Part shown: positions 6,107-14,034 of the stretch, one piece after another | Layout of the letters: each line of letters opens with the position of its first letter | How positions within the stretch are numbered: position 1 is the stretch's first letter | Origin: JAJFKJ01 sp964443025 | GTDB lineage: Bacteria > Pseudomonadota > Gammaproteobacteria > JABCZS01 | Assembly: GCA_964443025.1 (NCBI GenBank) | Contig: CAYUEL010000021.1 | Location: 1-20,432 of the forward strand | Direction: 5' to 3' | Length of the DNA stretch: 20,432 bases | Made by a program: the position numbers and the translations under genes | The notes under the pieces: generated by a model | Told to the model about the DNA's origin: nothing | Databases searched by the model: none | The model's input: only the letters and a program-made list of their open reading frames with translations

Positions 6107-7933
6107 ATGCCCAGAACTCTATTTCCTCAACATACCATTGAAGGGATACTTCCTATTCTGGAAAGGTATGGAGCAGCCTATTCAAATGTCCCTAGCTTAA
6201 AAGTAAGTCGTGACACCCTTATTCAAGGTTGTAATAAATCCTCCAACAAAATTATTGAAATCTGCAAAAACCCCCTACCCAATGAAAAAGATGCACAAGA
6301 AAAACGTAATGCTCTTCTTGCGGCGCATCTTAAGCCTATTAATAGCGTATTAGCGGAAATTGGCAGATTTAAAAATGATAAAGGAAGAGCCGAGTTATTA
6401 GCACAAGCTGCAGCTGATTATTTATATGGCATGAAAGTTCAGTTTGAACAAGCAGGCATTTCTGATCCGGAAGAATTTAATAAATTTAAAGCTGTCTGCA
6501 TAGAACAATGGTGTGGCACTTGGAAACCCGGAAGCGCCGGGCTTGGCCTTGATAAAAGTATTATTAAAGCACGATTTGATGCATTAGATAAACATGAAGG
6601 TTATTTAATTCCAACAGACTTACTTCCAGCAGATAAGCTCAGTCGCCCTACCCTAAGCGATATTATTGAGAAATTGAAAGATGAAAACCCTGATGAAGAA
6701 GAATTGTTAGCAGATTTAATGGCATATGCAATCGATGATGCGGATTATGACATTGACATTAATAAACTGAACGAGCTTCTTAATGTCATTACTAAGACAG
6801 CCTATTATCAGACTGAAGTGCTAGACAAAGATGGAAATCCAGTATTAGATGCCAAAGGTAAACCAACATTCAAACAACTCCCTGGAATGGCTATTAACCC
6901 AGAGGCCCGCGCACTTTTTTTTCGCTTACTAGCAAGACTGGCTGAAAAATACCCTCAATTGCGTGCAAGTGACGCAATTATATTCATGGCTGCGAGCAAC
7001 ACTGCCCGCAAAGCCCTAGAGTTTGATAGTAGGCACATAGAACACCGCTCCCGTTTTCGTTTAGTGATACCCATATTGGGACCTGCTATGTTAGCAGGTG
7101 TTGCCATTGGGTATAATATGTTTGGTCTTGCAAGTTTATTTACCGCCAGCACATCTATTCGCAACTTTTTAACGAAGGAAGTTGTATTTGATTCTACTAT
7201 CTTTGCAAATGCCGGGTACATCATTCCATTGGTTATTCCTATGGGTATTGCAGCTATAGGTGGACTCATGGAGTACATTGGTAAAAAATATGATATGCCT
7301 AAAGTACAAGCATTGGGTCATTACTTAAAAATAACAGGCACTACTTTCTCGGTGATATATGGGGTTACGAGCGCAGCAGGATATGCTTCATTTACCAGTT
7401 GGGCGAAAACTGCAGAGGCTTCCTCCACCATCATAGGATTTTCTACCGTTGGACTTTATGCCGTATTAGGCGTTGCAGGGTTATTTTGCTTAGTTTCCTT
7501 GGCCACATCCATCTGGAAGCATGGCATCAAGTGGGATGCGCCCGCGTTTGAAGTCAATCTCCCTAAGTTTGGTAAAATTAGTTTGACCCAAGGCCAAGCC
7601 GCTATGGGATTGGCATTTATTGGCTTACTCACCTACATGAGCTTAACTGTGCTTACCAGTGGCGCATTGCCGCTAGTGACCTTTATTTTAATCCCATTCG
7701 TCGCCATGGTCTATTCAACCTATGTAAACTACAAGCAGACATCTGATATCCAACGTAATCTGCCCAATAAATTGCCCGATAGCCATCAGCCTAATTTGAA
7801 TAATCCAGTTGAACTTAAAAACTTTGCTTCGAGCGCATCGTATTCACATTCACGGGCACCCGCTCCTCCCATGAGCAAAGTAGATGTTGAGAAATCAAAT
7901 GTAGATCGGGGCAAACGGGCTGAACCTAAATAA
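6107..7933 (+). CDS. Unrecognised 608-aa multi-pass membrane protein
   Basis: I do not recognise this family. Residues 1 to about 315 form a soluble, mostly helical, charged region with a short Gly/Asp-rich hairpin (DKDGNPVLDAKGKP). About six hydrophobic segments follow between residues 317 and 545 (for example VIPILGPAMLAGVAIGY, YIIPLVIPMGIAAIGGL, LYAVLGVAGLFCLVSLA). A polar tail of about 60 residues ends in VDRGKRAEPK. There is no signal peptide. AGAGGA at 6093-6098 is well placed for ATG 6107. The large soluble N-terminus, membrane-embedded C-terminal half and charged tail resemble many secreted effectors of intracellular Legionellales, but that is only an analogy. The 539-aa and 572-aa proteins in this window share the plan without sequence similarity that I can see. 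Confidence 0.75.
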   Translation: MPRTLFPQHTIEGILPILERYGAAYSNVPSLKVSRDTLIQGCNKSSNKIIEICKNPLPNEKDAQEKRNALLAAHLKPINSVLAEIGRFKNDKGRAELLAQAAADYLYGMKVQFEQAGISDPEEFNKFKAVCIEQWCGTWKPGSAGLGLDKSIIKARFDALDKHEGYLIPTDLLPADKLSRPTLSDIIEKLKDENPDEEELLADLMAYAIDDADYDIDINKLNELLNVITKTAYYQTEVLDKDGNPVLDAKGKPTFKQLPGMAINPEARALFFRLLARLAEKYPQLRASDAIIFMAASNTARKALEFDSRHIEHRSRFRLVIPILGPAMLAGVAIGYNMFGLASLFTASTSIRNFLTKEVVFDSTIFANAGYIIPLVIPMGIAAIGGLMEYIGKKYDMPKVQALGHYLKITGTTFSVIYGVTSAAGYASFTSWAKTAEASSTIIGFSTVGLYAVLGVAGLFCLVSLATSIWKHGIKWDAPAFEVNLPKFGKISLTQGQAAMGLAFIGLLTYMSLTVLTSGALPLVTFILIPFVAMVYSTYVNYKQTSDIQRNLPNKLPDSHQPNLNNPVELKNFASSASYSHSRAPAPPMSKVDVEKSNVDRGKRAEPK

Positions 7934-8022
7934 AGCCTGATGCCAGATATACACCTTGATTTTTCCTTTAAAATAATGCACACTCTGCCTAACTTAATCA
8001 ACCTTAGGTGATTTGTGGGTAG

Positions 8023-9642
8023 ATGGGAAACAATACGGAACAACAAAGCCTCCTTGGCTGGCTTAAGGGGGATAGTCAATTTGACGACCAGAAGGTAGAA
8101 AACCTTTTTTCTACTGCTTTTCCTGCGCCCATTCAATTTACATCATTCATCACAACCCTTCTTACCTCAGACTTAAACCATGAGCACCTAGGCCGCTTAT
8201 TTGCTGTTTATTATTACAAACATGGCCTAACCATTGATCAATTAAATCAATCATTAAACGGTGTTTTAGAAAATTTAAAATCTGCCCTCTTCTTTCATGC
8301 ACTTAATGAAAAGATTCGTTATTACAATATTCAACGAATTAAACAACAAGAAAAGCTCAGGGATTTCGCAGATGATGAAAAGCTTTATGCCGCTCAGTTT
8401 ATCGCTGAATTAAATCAACCTGAACATGCTTATTTAGCATTATTTAATTTCTATAACATTCATCACGAGCACAACAAACTTAATGCTCTTTTTGATTGGA
8501 TCGATGAAAATATTAAAAACAAATATCAATTGTTTATTGCTTATGCAAGTTTGCATGAAGTTTGTCCTGAACTTAAGCGTACTAATGATAATTGGAAAAA
8601 GATCCAAGCTATCAATAAGGAAAAAAATTCGCATGTAAAATGGATATTACCTGCATCTGCTTGGTTGGGTGGATTCTTTGTATTAGAAATAATTTTAGGG
8701 ATGGTTAATCACCTGTTTTACGATTCATCGAGTTACATGGGCATAGGCGAAATAAGTGATCCTACTTTTACCACCTTTATAGTACCTATTATTTTTATAT
8801 TGTCGGGCGTATTTGGGTACTTCATGTATAACCTTAACTACTCTTCATGTAAAGCTGGAACACATGCGTATCACTTAGAACGCATTGCATCGAAAAGTGA
8901 AAATTTTGATTTCGAGCGATCAGATGCTCCCCAAAAATTAGGGACATTTTATTATTACAGCACACGTGCCTGTATGATGTTATTGCCCCTGTTTTCTGTG
9001 TTAGGCATTCTTTCCATGTTTGAGTTGGTGTTATTTGATATGTTAAAAATCAATAACCCTTTAGAAAAAAATTCCATACCAGCGCCTTTTTTTGATGCGG
9101 TGGGTTTTTTACCGATTATCCCATTGTTTATTTCATTTGTTTGCCTTGCTGCATTGTATTATGAATGCACTCATAATAAACAAGGCACTTACCGTAATAC
9201 ATCATTGTTAACAGCTGGATTTCTTATTTCGTCATTCATGACGGTAATGCCTACCGTCGGATTAGAATATTCTGCGTTAACCCTTGTTTATGGTGCGTTA
9301 ATTATGATTTGCGCTCTTTTCTTCACGGAAGCCCATAACAACGAAGCGCAAGATACATTACGTTGCAGTGATCAAACCCAACTGGAAATTCGGAATGAGG
9401 AAGCCATGTCATCCGGCATTACATTGAATAATGCATTTGAAGCGGTTCCCGTAGCTGTGATTGAAGAAAATGAAGATAATGGTTCAGCAAAAGCTGATCA
9501 GTCTTCAGCGGCATCATCGCCTAAATTAAATGGAAATGGAGTAACTGATTTTCCTACAAAGAATTTTGTGGTAATTGTAGATTCCCCTCAGGAACGAAAA
9601 CGCAGCAACAGCTTACCTGCGATACGCTACGGTTTAAGATAA
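8023..9642 (+). CDS. Unrecognised 539-aa multi-pass membrane protein
   Basis: The family is not recognised. Residues 1 to about 205 are soluble and helical, rich in Asn, Gln, Lys and Tyr. Hydrophobic segments lie near 207-233, 249-274, 311-339, 360-384 and 393-437 (the last probably two helices). The C-terminal 100 residues are hydrophilic, with an acidic Ser-rich stretch (EENEDNGSAKADQSSAASS) and a basic end (QERKRSNSLPAIRYGLR). There is no signal peptide and no enzyme motif. The 89-base gap before it has no promoter I trust, so it may be co-transcribed with the 608-aa gene. The ribosome site is weak (TAGGTGA at a long distance, or GGGTAG directly before the ATG). The 3' end overlaps the convergent patatin gene by 9 bases. 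Confidence 0.72.
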   Translation: MGNNTEQQSLLGWLKGDSQFDDQKVENLFSTAFPAPIQFTSFITTLLTSDLNHEHLGRLFAVYYYKHGLTIDQLNQSLNGVLENLKSALFFHALNEKIRYYNIQRIKQQEKLRDFADDEKLYAAQFIAELNQPEHAYLALFNFYNIHHEHNKLNALFDWIDENIKNKYQLFIAYASLHEVCPELKRTNDNWKKIQAINKEKNSHVKWILPASAWLGGFFVLEIILGMVNHLFYDSSSYMGIGEISDPTFTTFIVPIIFILSGVFGYFMYNLNYSSCKAGTHAYHLERIASKSENFDFERSDAPQKLGTFYYYSTRACMMLLPLFSVLGILSMFELVLFDMLKINNPLEKNSIPAPFFDAVGFLPIIPLFISFVCLAALYYECTHNKQGTYRNTSLLTAGFLISSFMTVMPTVGLEYSALTLVYGALIMICALFFTEAHNNEAQDTLRCSDQTQLEIRNEEAMSSGITLNNAFEAVPVAVIEENEDNGSAKADQSSAASSPKLNGNGVTDFPTKNFVVIVDSPQERKRSNSLPAIRYGLR

Positions 9643-11421
9643 TAGCGACTCTCGTGTAATACCGTTTTCATCCAAAATTTTACAGGCACTTGCATAGCCT
9701 TTATCGCGTACCTTTTTCCAATTTTTAACATCTAATAATTTAAAATGACCCACATCAAGATCAAAGGTATAATCCGCCAATGCTTCCATTTGCAACATAT
9801 GACGAGTACTTGCAGCCAATGATGTTTCAACCAACACATCACTGATAGGGGGTAATATGGTTTTTTTTGATCCTGTCATGCCATTAAAAAATAATTTCCA
9901 TCCCGAAACACCTTTATCATCACCTAAATAATGTTGATGATAAGGAATGCTGGAAGCAACAGAAGCAATCACAATGCCATTGTTATTAATCAAGCGCATG
10001 AGATCCACTGGCAAGTTATTAAATGTAGCTCCATCAACCAACACTTTGTCATTATCTATAATTGGCGGAAATATTCCGGGAAGAGACATACTTGCGCGAA
10101 TAGCGCGCCACACTGGACCTTGCTTAATTGTATAGGTATCATAATCTGTTAGATTAGTAGCAACACAAAATCCAGGAAGCCATAAATCTTCCATATCGAT
10201 GGTAGTAGGAAATGATTCAACCAATAAATCATATAATATTTTACCTTTTGCAAATGAGGCAATGGGCAAGGTCAAATCAACCACTTTGCTAATTTTTTTA
10301 ACCAGTCTCTCCCAGGAACTGTTCATTTCTTCATGCGTAAGCCCCTTGGCTTTCCCCATTGCTAATAATGAACCAAAGCTCGTCCCCCCGATCATATCAA
10401 TAGGTATATTGCGTTCTTCAAATGCACGAATAACTCCATGATGTGCAAGTCCACGAAACCCGCCACCACTGAGAACCAGGCAAATAGCTTTTCCTAATAA
10501 GAAACGCGCAACACGTTCGTAATCTTTTGTTTTTCCAAGATGAAAATGTTGATTACATGGATTATGCTGAATTAGCTTTCGCGTGTCGGATGGAATTTTT
10601 TCTGACTCGGAATGAAGGATTAACAGAATTTTTTCAGCAATGATATTTTGTTGCTGAAGGTGTTTTTCAACATCAGATACCACCAATGAATCTGCCTGCG
10701 TGACCAAAAGTATTTTATCTGCTTGACGAATACAGCGTTGCGACCACGCTGTTGGATCACTATCACTGACATATAATGTAATATCATATTTATCTTCTTG
10801 CTCATTTAAATAATCTTGAATTTCATCATTTGATTTCGCAAGAAGCGCGTTAATATCTTTATGGTGACTTGTTAATACATTGACTCTTGCATAACGTCCT
10901 AATGCACTTTCAAGTTTGATTGCTGCTAATTCCGTTTCTTTCTCTACAGCTGCCTGACAAGGCAAAATTGCCAATGTTTTAATGGGATGTTTTTTCTCGC
11001 TGTATTCGGGTAATAAACGTTTCACGCACGCTGAAACAATTTTCATTGCAGATTGAGGGTGTTCTCGTATAATCGTTTCAAATAGCTTTCGAGATATTTT
11101 AATTAATGTACAATCGCGCACGGCTTGTACGTTTGCTGTTCGCGGCGTATCTACCAGCAACGCTAACTCGCCCACAATGTCACCCACGCCGACCTCAGCA
11201 AGAATTTTTTTAATATCATTTTGCTGATATATCCTCATGCGACCTTGTGCCAAAATATAAAGGCAATCACCAATTTCACCCTGTTTAATGAGAACATCTC
11301 CACTGCGAATGTGAATCAGTTTCATTTCTTGAGCGAGTGCATTTTGTGCTTCTGCAGAAACACCTGCAAATAAAGGCGAATGTTGCAATAATCTGGCTAT
11401 TCGTTTAATTTGTTCTGGCAT
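9634..11421 (-). CDS. Cyclic-nucleotide-binding patatin-like phospholipase (NTE type)
   Basis: This 595-residue cytosolic or membrane-associated lipid esterase has an N-terminal cNMP-binding fold (about residues 14-135) with an intact phosphate-binding cassette, GELALLVDTPRTANVQA. A Rossmann-like linker of the NTE family follows (about 165-300), then a C-terminal patatin domain (about 310-500). The patatin domain has the oxyanion motif SGGGFRG, the nucleophile Ser348 in GTSFGS, and the dyad Asp463 in VDGATFNNLPVD. All active-site elements are present. Bacterial and eukaryotic relatives hydrolyse phospholipids or lysophospholipids; cyclic nucleotide control is inferred from the domain. AGGAAG precedes the ATG at 11419-11421 and a consensus TATAAT lies upstream. 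The gene diverges from cydA and overlaps the convergent 539-aa gene by 9 bases. Confidence 0.92.
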   Translation of the reverse strand: MPEQIKRIARLLQHSPLFAGVSAEAQNALAQEMKLIHIRSGDVLIKQGEIGDCLYILAQGRMRIYQQNDIKKILAEVGVGDIVGELALLVDTPRTANVQAVRDCTLIKISRKLFETIIREHPQSAMKIVSACVKRLLPEYSEKKHPIKTLAILPCQAAVEKETELAAIKLESALGRYARVNVLTSHHKDINALLAKSNDEIQDYLNEQEDKYDITLYVSDSDPTAWSQRCIRQADKILLVTQADSLVVSDVEKHLQQQNIIAEKILLILHSESEKIPSDTRKLIQHNPCNQHFHLGKTKDYERVARFLLGKAICLVLSGGGFRGLAHHGVIRAFEERNIPIDMIGGTSFGSLLAMGKAKGLTHEEMNSSWERLVKKISKVVDLTLPIASFAKGKILYDLLVESFPTTIDMEDLWLPGFCVATNLTDYDTYTIKQGPVWRAIRASMSLPGIFPPIIDNDKVLVDGATFNNLPVDLMRLINNNGIVIASVASSIPYHQHYLGDDKGVSGWKLFFNGMTGSKKTILPPISDVLVETSLAASTRHMLQMEALADYTFDLDVGHFKLLDVKNWKKVRDKGYASACKILDENGITRESLLS

Positions 11422-11428
11422 ATTTATC

Positions 11429-11457
11429 TTCCTAATGGACTTATTATAGAATATTAT
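11429..11457 (+). promoter_or_regulatory. Candidate cydAB promoter overlapping the patatin promoter
   Basis: TATTAT (11452-11457) lies 17 bases after the weak hexamer TTCCTA (11429-11434). The patatin -10 on the other strand is within this spacer, so the two promoters should compete for polymerase. Confidence 0.4.
11443..11448 (-). promoter_or_regulatory. -10 element of the patatin gene
   Basis: A perfect TATAAT on the minus strand lies 22 bases before the patatin ATG. A weak -35, CCGACC, lies 18 bases further upstream (11467-11472). Confidence 0.5.
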
Positions 11458-11482
11458 CTAGACTATGGTCGGGAGATAAAGC

Positions 11483-12871
11483 ATGCTAGAACTATTTGAC
11501 ACCGCCATCCTTTCGCGCATTCAGTTTGCATTCACTATCAGTGTTCATATTATCTTCCCCGCCCTGACCATAGGTCTCGCAAGTTGGCTAACCTATATAG
11601 AAGCCTTATGGCTTAAAACCAACCATCCCATTTATATGGAAATTTATCAATTTTGGGTAAAGGTTTTTGCCGTTACGTTTGGCATGGGCGTTGTTTCAGG
11701 TCTTGTTATGGTATACCAATTTGGTACTAACTGGTCTGAATTTTCTGCTTATGTCGGCAATGTGATTGGGCCATTAATGGGATTTGAAGTGTTAACTGCA
11801 TTCTTTTTAGAAGCGTCATTTTTAGGAATTATGTTATTCGGCATGAATCGTGTCAGCCCCAAGATGCATTTCGCTGCCACAGTATTTGTGGCCATTGGCA
11901 CATTAATCTCTTCATTTTGGATCCTATCTGCTAATAGTTGGATGCAAACACCTCAAGGTTATGAGGTTGCTGAAAATGGTATTTTGCTTCCGACTGATTG
12001 GCTTGAGATTATTTTTAATCCATCATTCCCCTACCGCCTCTTTCATATGGTTTTAGCGGCGTTTTTAACAACAGGATTAGTAGTCGCGGGTGTTTCGGCA
12101 TGGTATTTATTAAAGGGACGTTACACGAATCATGCACGCATAATGTTTGCTAAAGCGCTTATTGCCGTGGCCATTCTTATTCCCATTCAAATTTACGTGG
12201 GTGATTTATCCGGATTAAACACATTAAAGCATCAACCTGAAAAAGTAGCTGCGATGGAAGGTATTTGGAACGATGAAAAACCAGCCGCATTAATATTATT
12301 TGGCATTCCTAATGAAGAAACAAAAACCACCGATTATGCTGTCAAAATCCCTCACTTAGCCAGTTTAATTTTAACGCACAGCTGGGATGGCGAAGTGAAA
12401 GGCTTAAATAATTGGGCACGTGATGATCGTCCACCTGTTTGGCCCGTCTTCTTTTCATTTCGAATCATGGTGGGAATAGGTATATTGATGCTCATCACAG
12501 GGATCATTGCAATGTACCTTTATTGGCGTAAAACCTTACATACATCGCGTTGGTTTCAACGTTGGTGCGTGTTAATGTCACCGACCGGCTTTATTGCCAT
12601 TCTCACGGGTTGGTTTGTAACAGAAATAGGACGTCAGCCTTATGTGGTCCATGGTGTGTTGCGTACCGCAGACATGGTGTCACCTGTTACACCTTATGAA
12701 GTTGCCTGGTCATTATTGATTTTTGTTATTGTTTATTTTTCTGTGTTTGGCGCAGGTATTTTTTATATTTTCAGATTGATTAACAAGGGCCTTCAAGTGG
12801 GTCAGTGGCATGAAACCTACGGTCGTCACTTAAGTGATGCTTTAATTTTAAAGTTACCCAGGGAGAAATGA
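11483..12871 (+). CDS. cydA: Cytochrome bd-type (cyanide-insensitive-like) quinol oxidase subunit I
   Basis: Subunit I of the terminal oxidase in the inner membrane, which oxidises quinol and reduces O2 to water. Haem and proton-path residues are in place: His22 in QFAFTISVHIIFP, Glu102 and Glu110 in GFEVLTAFFLEASFLG (E. coli Glu99/Glu107), and His188 in RLFHMVLAAF (E. coli His186). At 462 residues it is shorter than E. coli CydA (522), in keeping with the short-Q-loop CIO/CioA class. The family motif GRQPW reads GRQPY here (residues 383-387). GGGAG (11470-11474) precedes the ATG. It heads the operon with cydB and a DUF2474 gene. The CIO label is inferred from length and the DUF2474 partner. 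Confidence 0.95.
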   Translation: MLELFDTAILSRIQFAFTISVHIIFPALTIGLASWLTYIEALWLKTNHPIYMEIYQFWVKVFAVTFGMGVVSGLVMVYQFGTNWSEFSAYVGNVIGPLMGFEVLTAFFLEASFLGIMLFGMNRVSPKMHFAATVFVAIGTLISSFWILSANSWMQTPQGYEVAENGILLPTDWLEIIFNPSFPYRLFHMVLAAFLTTGLVVAGVSAWYLLKGRYTNHARIMFAKALIAVAILIPIQIYVGDLSGLNTLKHQPEKVAAMEGIWNDEKPAALILFGIPNEETKTTDYAVKIPHLASLILTHSWDGEVKGLNNWARDDRPPVWPVFFSFRIMVGIGILMLITGIIAMYLYWRKTLHTSRWFQRWCVLMSPTGFIAILTGWFVTEIGRQPYVVHGVLRTADMVSPVTPYEVAWSLLIFVIVYFSVFGAGIFYIFRLINKGLQVGQWHETYGRHLSDALILKLPREK

Positions 12872-12872
12872 T

Positions 12873-13892
12873 ATGTTCAGCTTCGAATCGTTTCTTGATC
12901 TTCCCTTGATTTGGGCTTGTATTATCGCTCTTGCTATTTATGTTTATGTTGTACTGGATGGTTTTGATTTGGGCGTGGGTATTTTATTTCCCTTTGCACC
13001 TTCGGAAGAATGCCGTCGTCGCATGTTAAATTCCATAGCACCGTTTTGGGATGGTAATGAAACATGGTTAGTGTTAGGTGGTGGTGGTTTATTAGTTGCA
13101 TTTCCCCTTGCCTATTCAATTATATTCCCTGCATTTTATATTCCATTAATTGCGATGTTAATTGCACTCGTGTTTCGTGGTGTTGCATTTGAATTTCATT
13201 ATAAATCCACGGGTAATGCTCGTTTCTTCTGGGATCATGCATTTCACTTTGGTTCACTCTTTGCGGCATTTGCACAGGGTGTGATGTTAGGTGCATTCGT
13301 ACAGGGAATTCCCATCATTGGCCAAGATTTTGTAGGTTCGCCTTTCAGTTGGGCATCACCATTTTCCATGATGACAGGCGTTGCATTGGTGATGGGTTAT
13401 GCGTTATTAGGTAGCACGTGGCTCGTCATGAAAACAGACGCCATCACGCAAGAATGGGCACGTAAAGTTTCAAAATACGTTGTGCTTTATGTGATTATCT
13501 TTATGTCATTCGTGAGTCTTTCTGTTCCTTTCTTGAATGAAGAAATTTATTCACGTTGGTTTACATGGCCAAGCTTTGCTTATTTAGTGATTATCCCCGT
13601 GATTGCTTTTATATTGTCTATATGGTTAATTCAAAGCATTCGCCGTGGCAAAGAATCGCAACCATTTTTGTTAACGGTATTATTGTTCACGATCAGCTAC
13701 ATTGGCTTGGCGGTCAGTTTATATCCGTGGATTGTCCCTCACGTTATTCCTTATTGGGAGGCGGCTGCAACGCCTGAAACGCAATCGCTCATGTTGGTCG
13801 GAGTTGTGCTGATTCTACCCATCGTTATCGCTTACACGGCCTTTAATTACTATGTTTTTCGGGGTAAGTCGTCCCATGAAGATGTCTACTAA
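12873..13892 (+). CDS. cydB: Cytochrome bd-type quinol oxidase subunit II
   Basis: This 339-residue subunit II has about eight to nine membrane helices and typical motifs: VVLDGFDLGVGILFPF, APFWDGNETWLVLGGGGL, ALVFRGVAFEF and FAQGVMLGAFVQG. It forms the heterodimeric oxidase with CydA. The ATG follows the cydA stop (TGA 12869-12871) by one base, with GGGAG at 12861-12865. The 3' end overlaps the DUF2474 start by 17 bases, so all three subunits are translated as a unit. No cydDC haem/thiol exporter genes are seen in this window. Confidence 0.95.
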   Translation: MFSFESFLDLPLIWACIIALAIYVYVVLDGFDLGVGILFPFAPSEECRRRMLNSIAPFWDGNETWLVLGGGGLLVAFPLAYSIIFPAFYIPLIAMLIALVFRGVAFEFHYKSTGNARFFWDHAFHFGSLFAAFAQGVMLGAFVQGIPIIGQDFVGSPFSWASPFSMMTGVALVMGYALLGSTWLVMKTDAITQEWARKVSKYVVLYVIIFMSFVSLSVPFLNEEIYSRWFTWPSFAYLVIIPVIAFILSIWLIQSIRRGKESQPFLLTVLLFTISYIGLAVSLYPWIVPHVIPYWEAAATPETQSLMLVGVVLILPIVIAYTAFNYYVFRGKSSHEDVY

Positions 13893-13995
13893 GGCTAAAC
13901 AGTGGTTATGGTTTATAGGGTTGTACCTCGCCGGGTTGGCTACAATTGCGCTGATTTCCTATACGATTCGGTATTTTATTAAGATGACCTTTTAG
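13876..13995 (+). CDS. DUF2474-like small subunit of the bd oxidase (39 aa)
   Basis: A very short gene starting within the end of cydB. The 39-residue product has a basic N-terminus (MKMSTKAKQ), one membrane helix (WLWFIGLYLAGLATIALI) and a short basic end. Single-helix DUF2474 proteins are found directly downstream of cioB/cydB genes and share the W-x-W-x-x-x-L/Y-x-x-G start of the helix. By analogy with CydX they are thought to stabilise the oxidase haems. GGGGTAAG (13861-13868) gives a ribosome site for ATG 13876; ATG 13882 is an alternative. The stop is TAG at 13993-13995. Confidence 0.82.
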   Translation: MKMSTKAKQWLWFIGLYLAGLATIALISYTIRYFIKMTF

Positions 13996-14016
13996 TCATA
14001 TGTCAGGGCAGCCTTA

Positions 14017-14025
14017 TGCTAGAAT
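14017..14025 (+). promoter_or_regulatory. Extended -10 promoter for the proline-rich-tail gene
   Basis: TGC-TAGAAT, with no clear -35. The expected start at about 14032 is only about 3 bases from the ATG at 14035, giving an almost leaderless message. Confidence 0.45.
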
Positions 14026-14034
14026 TCAAGGATT

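Noticed and set aside
6955..7278. Minus-strand 107-codon frame within the 608-aa gene
   Set aside because: It is a shadow of the hydrophobic coding region on the plus strand, with no start signals.
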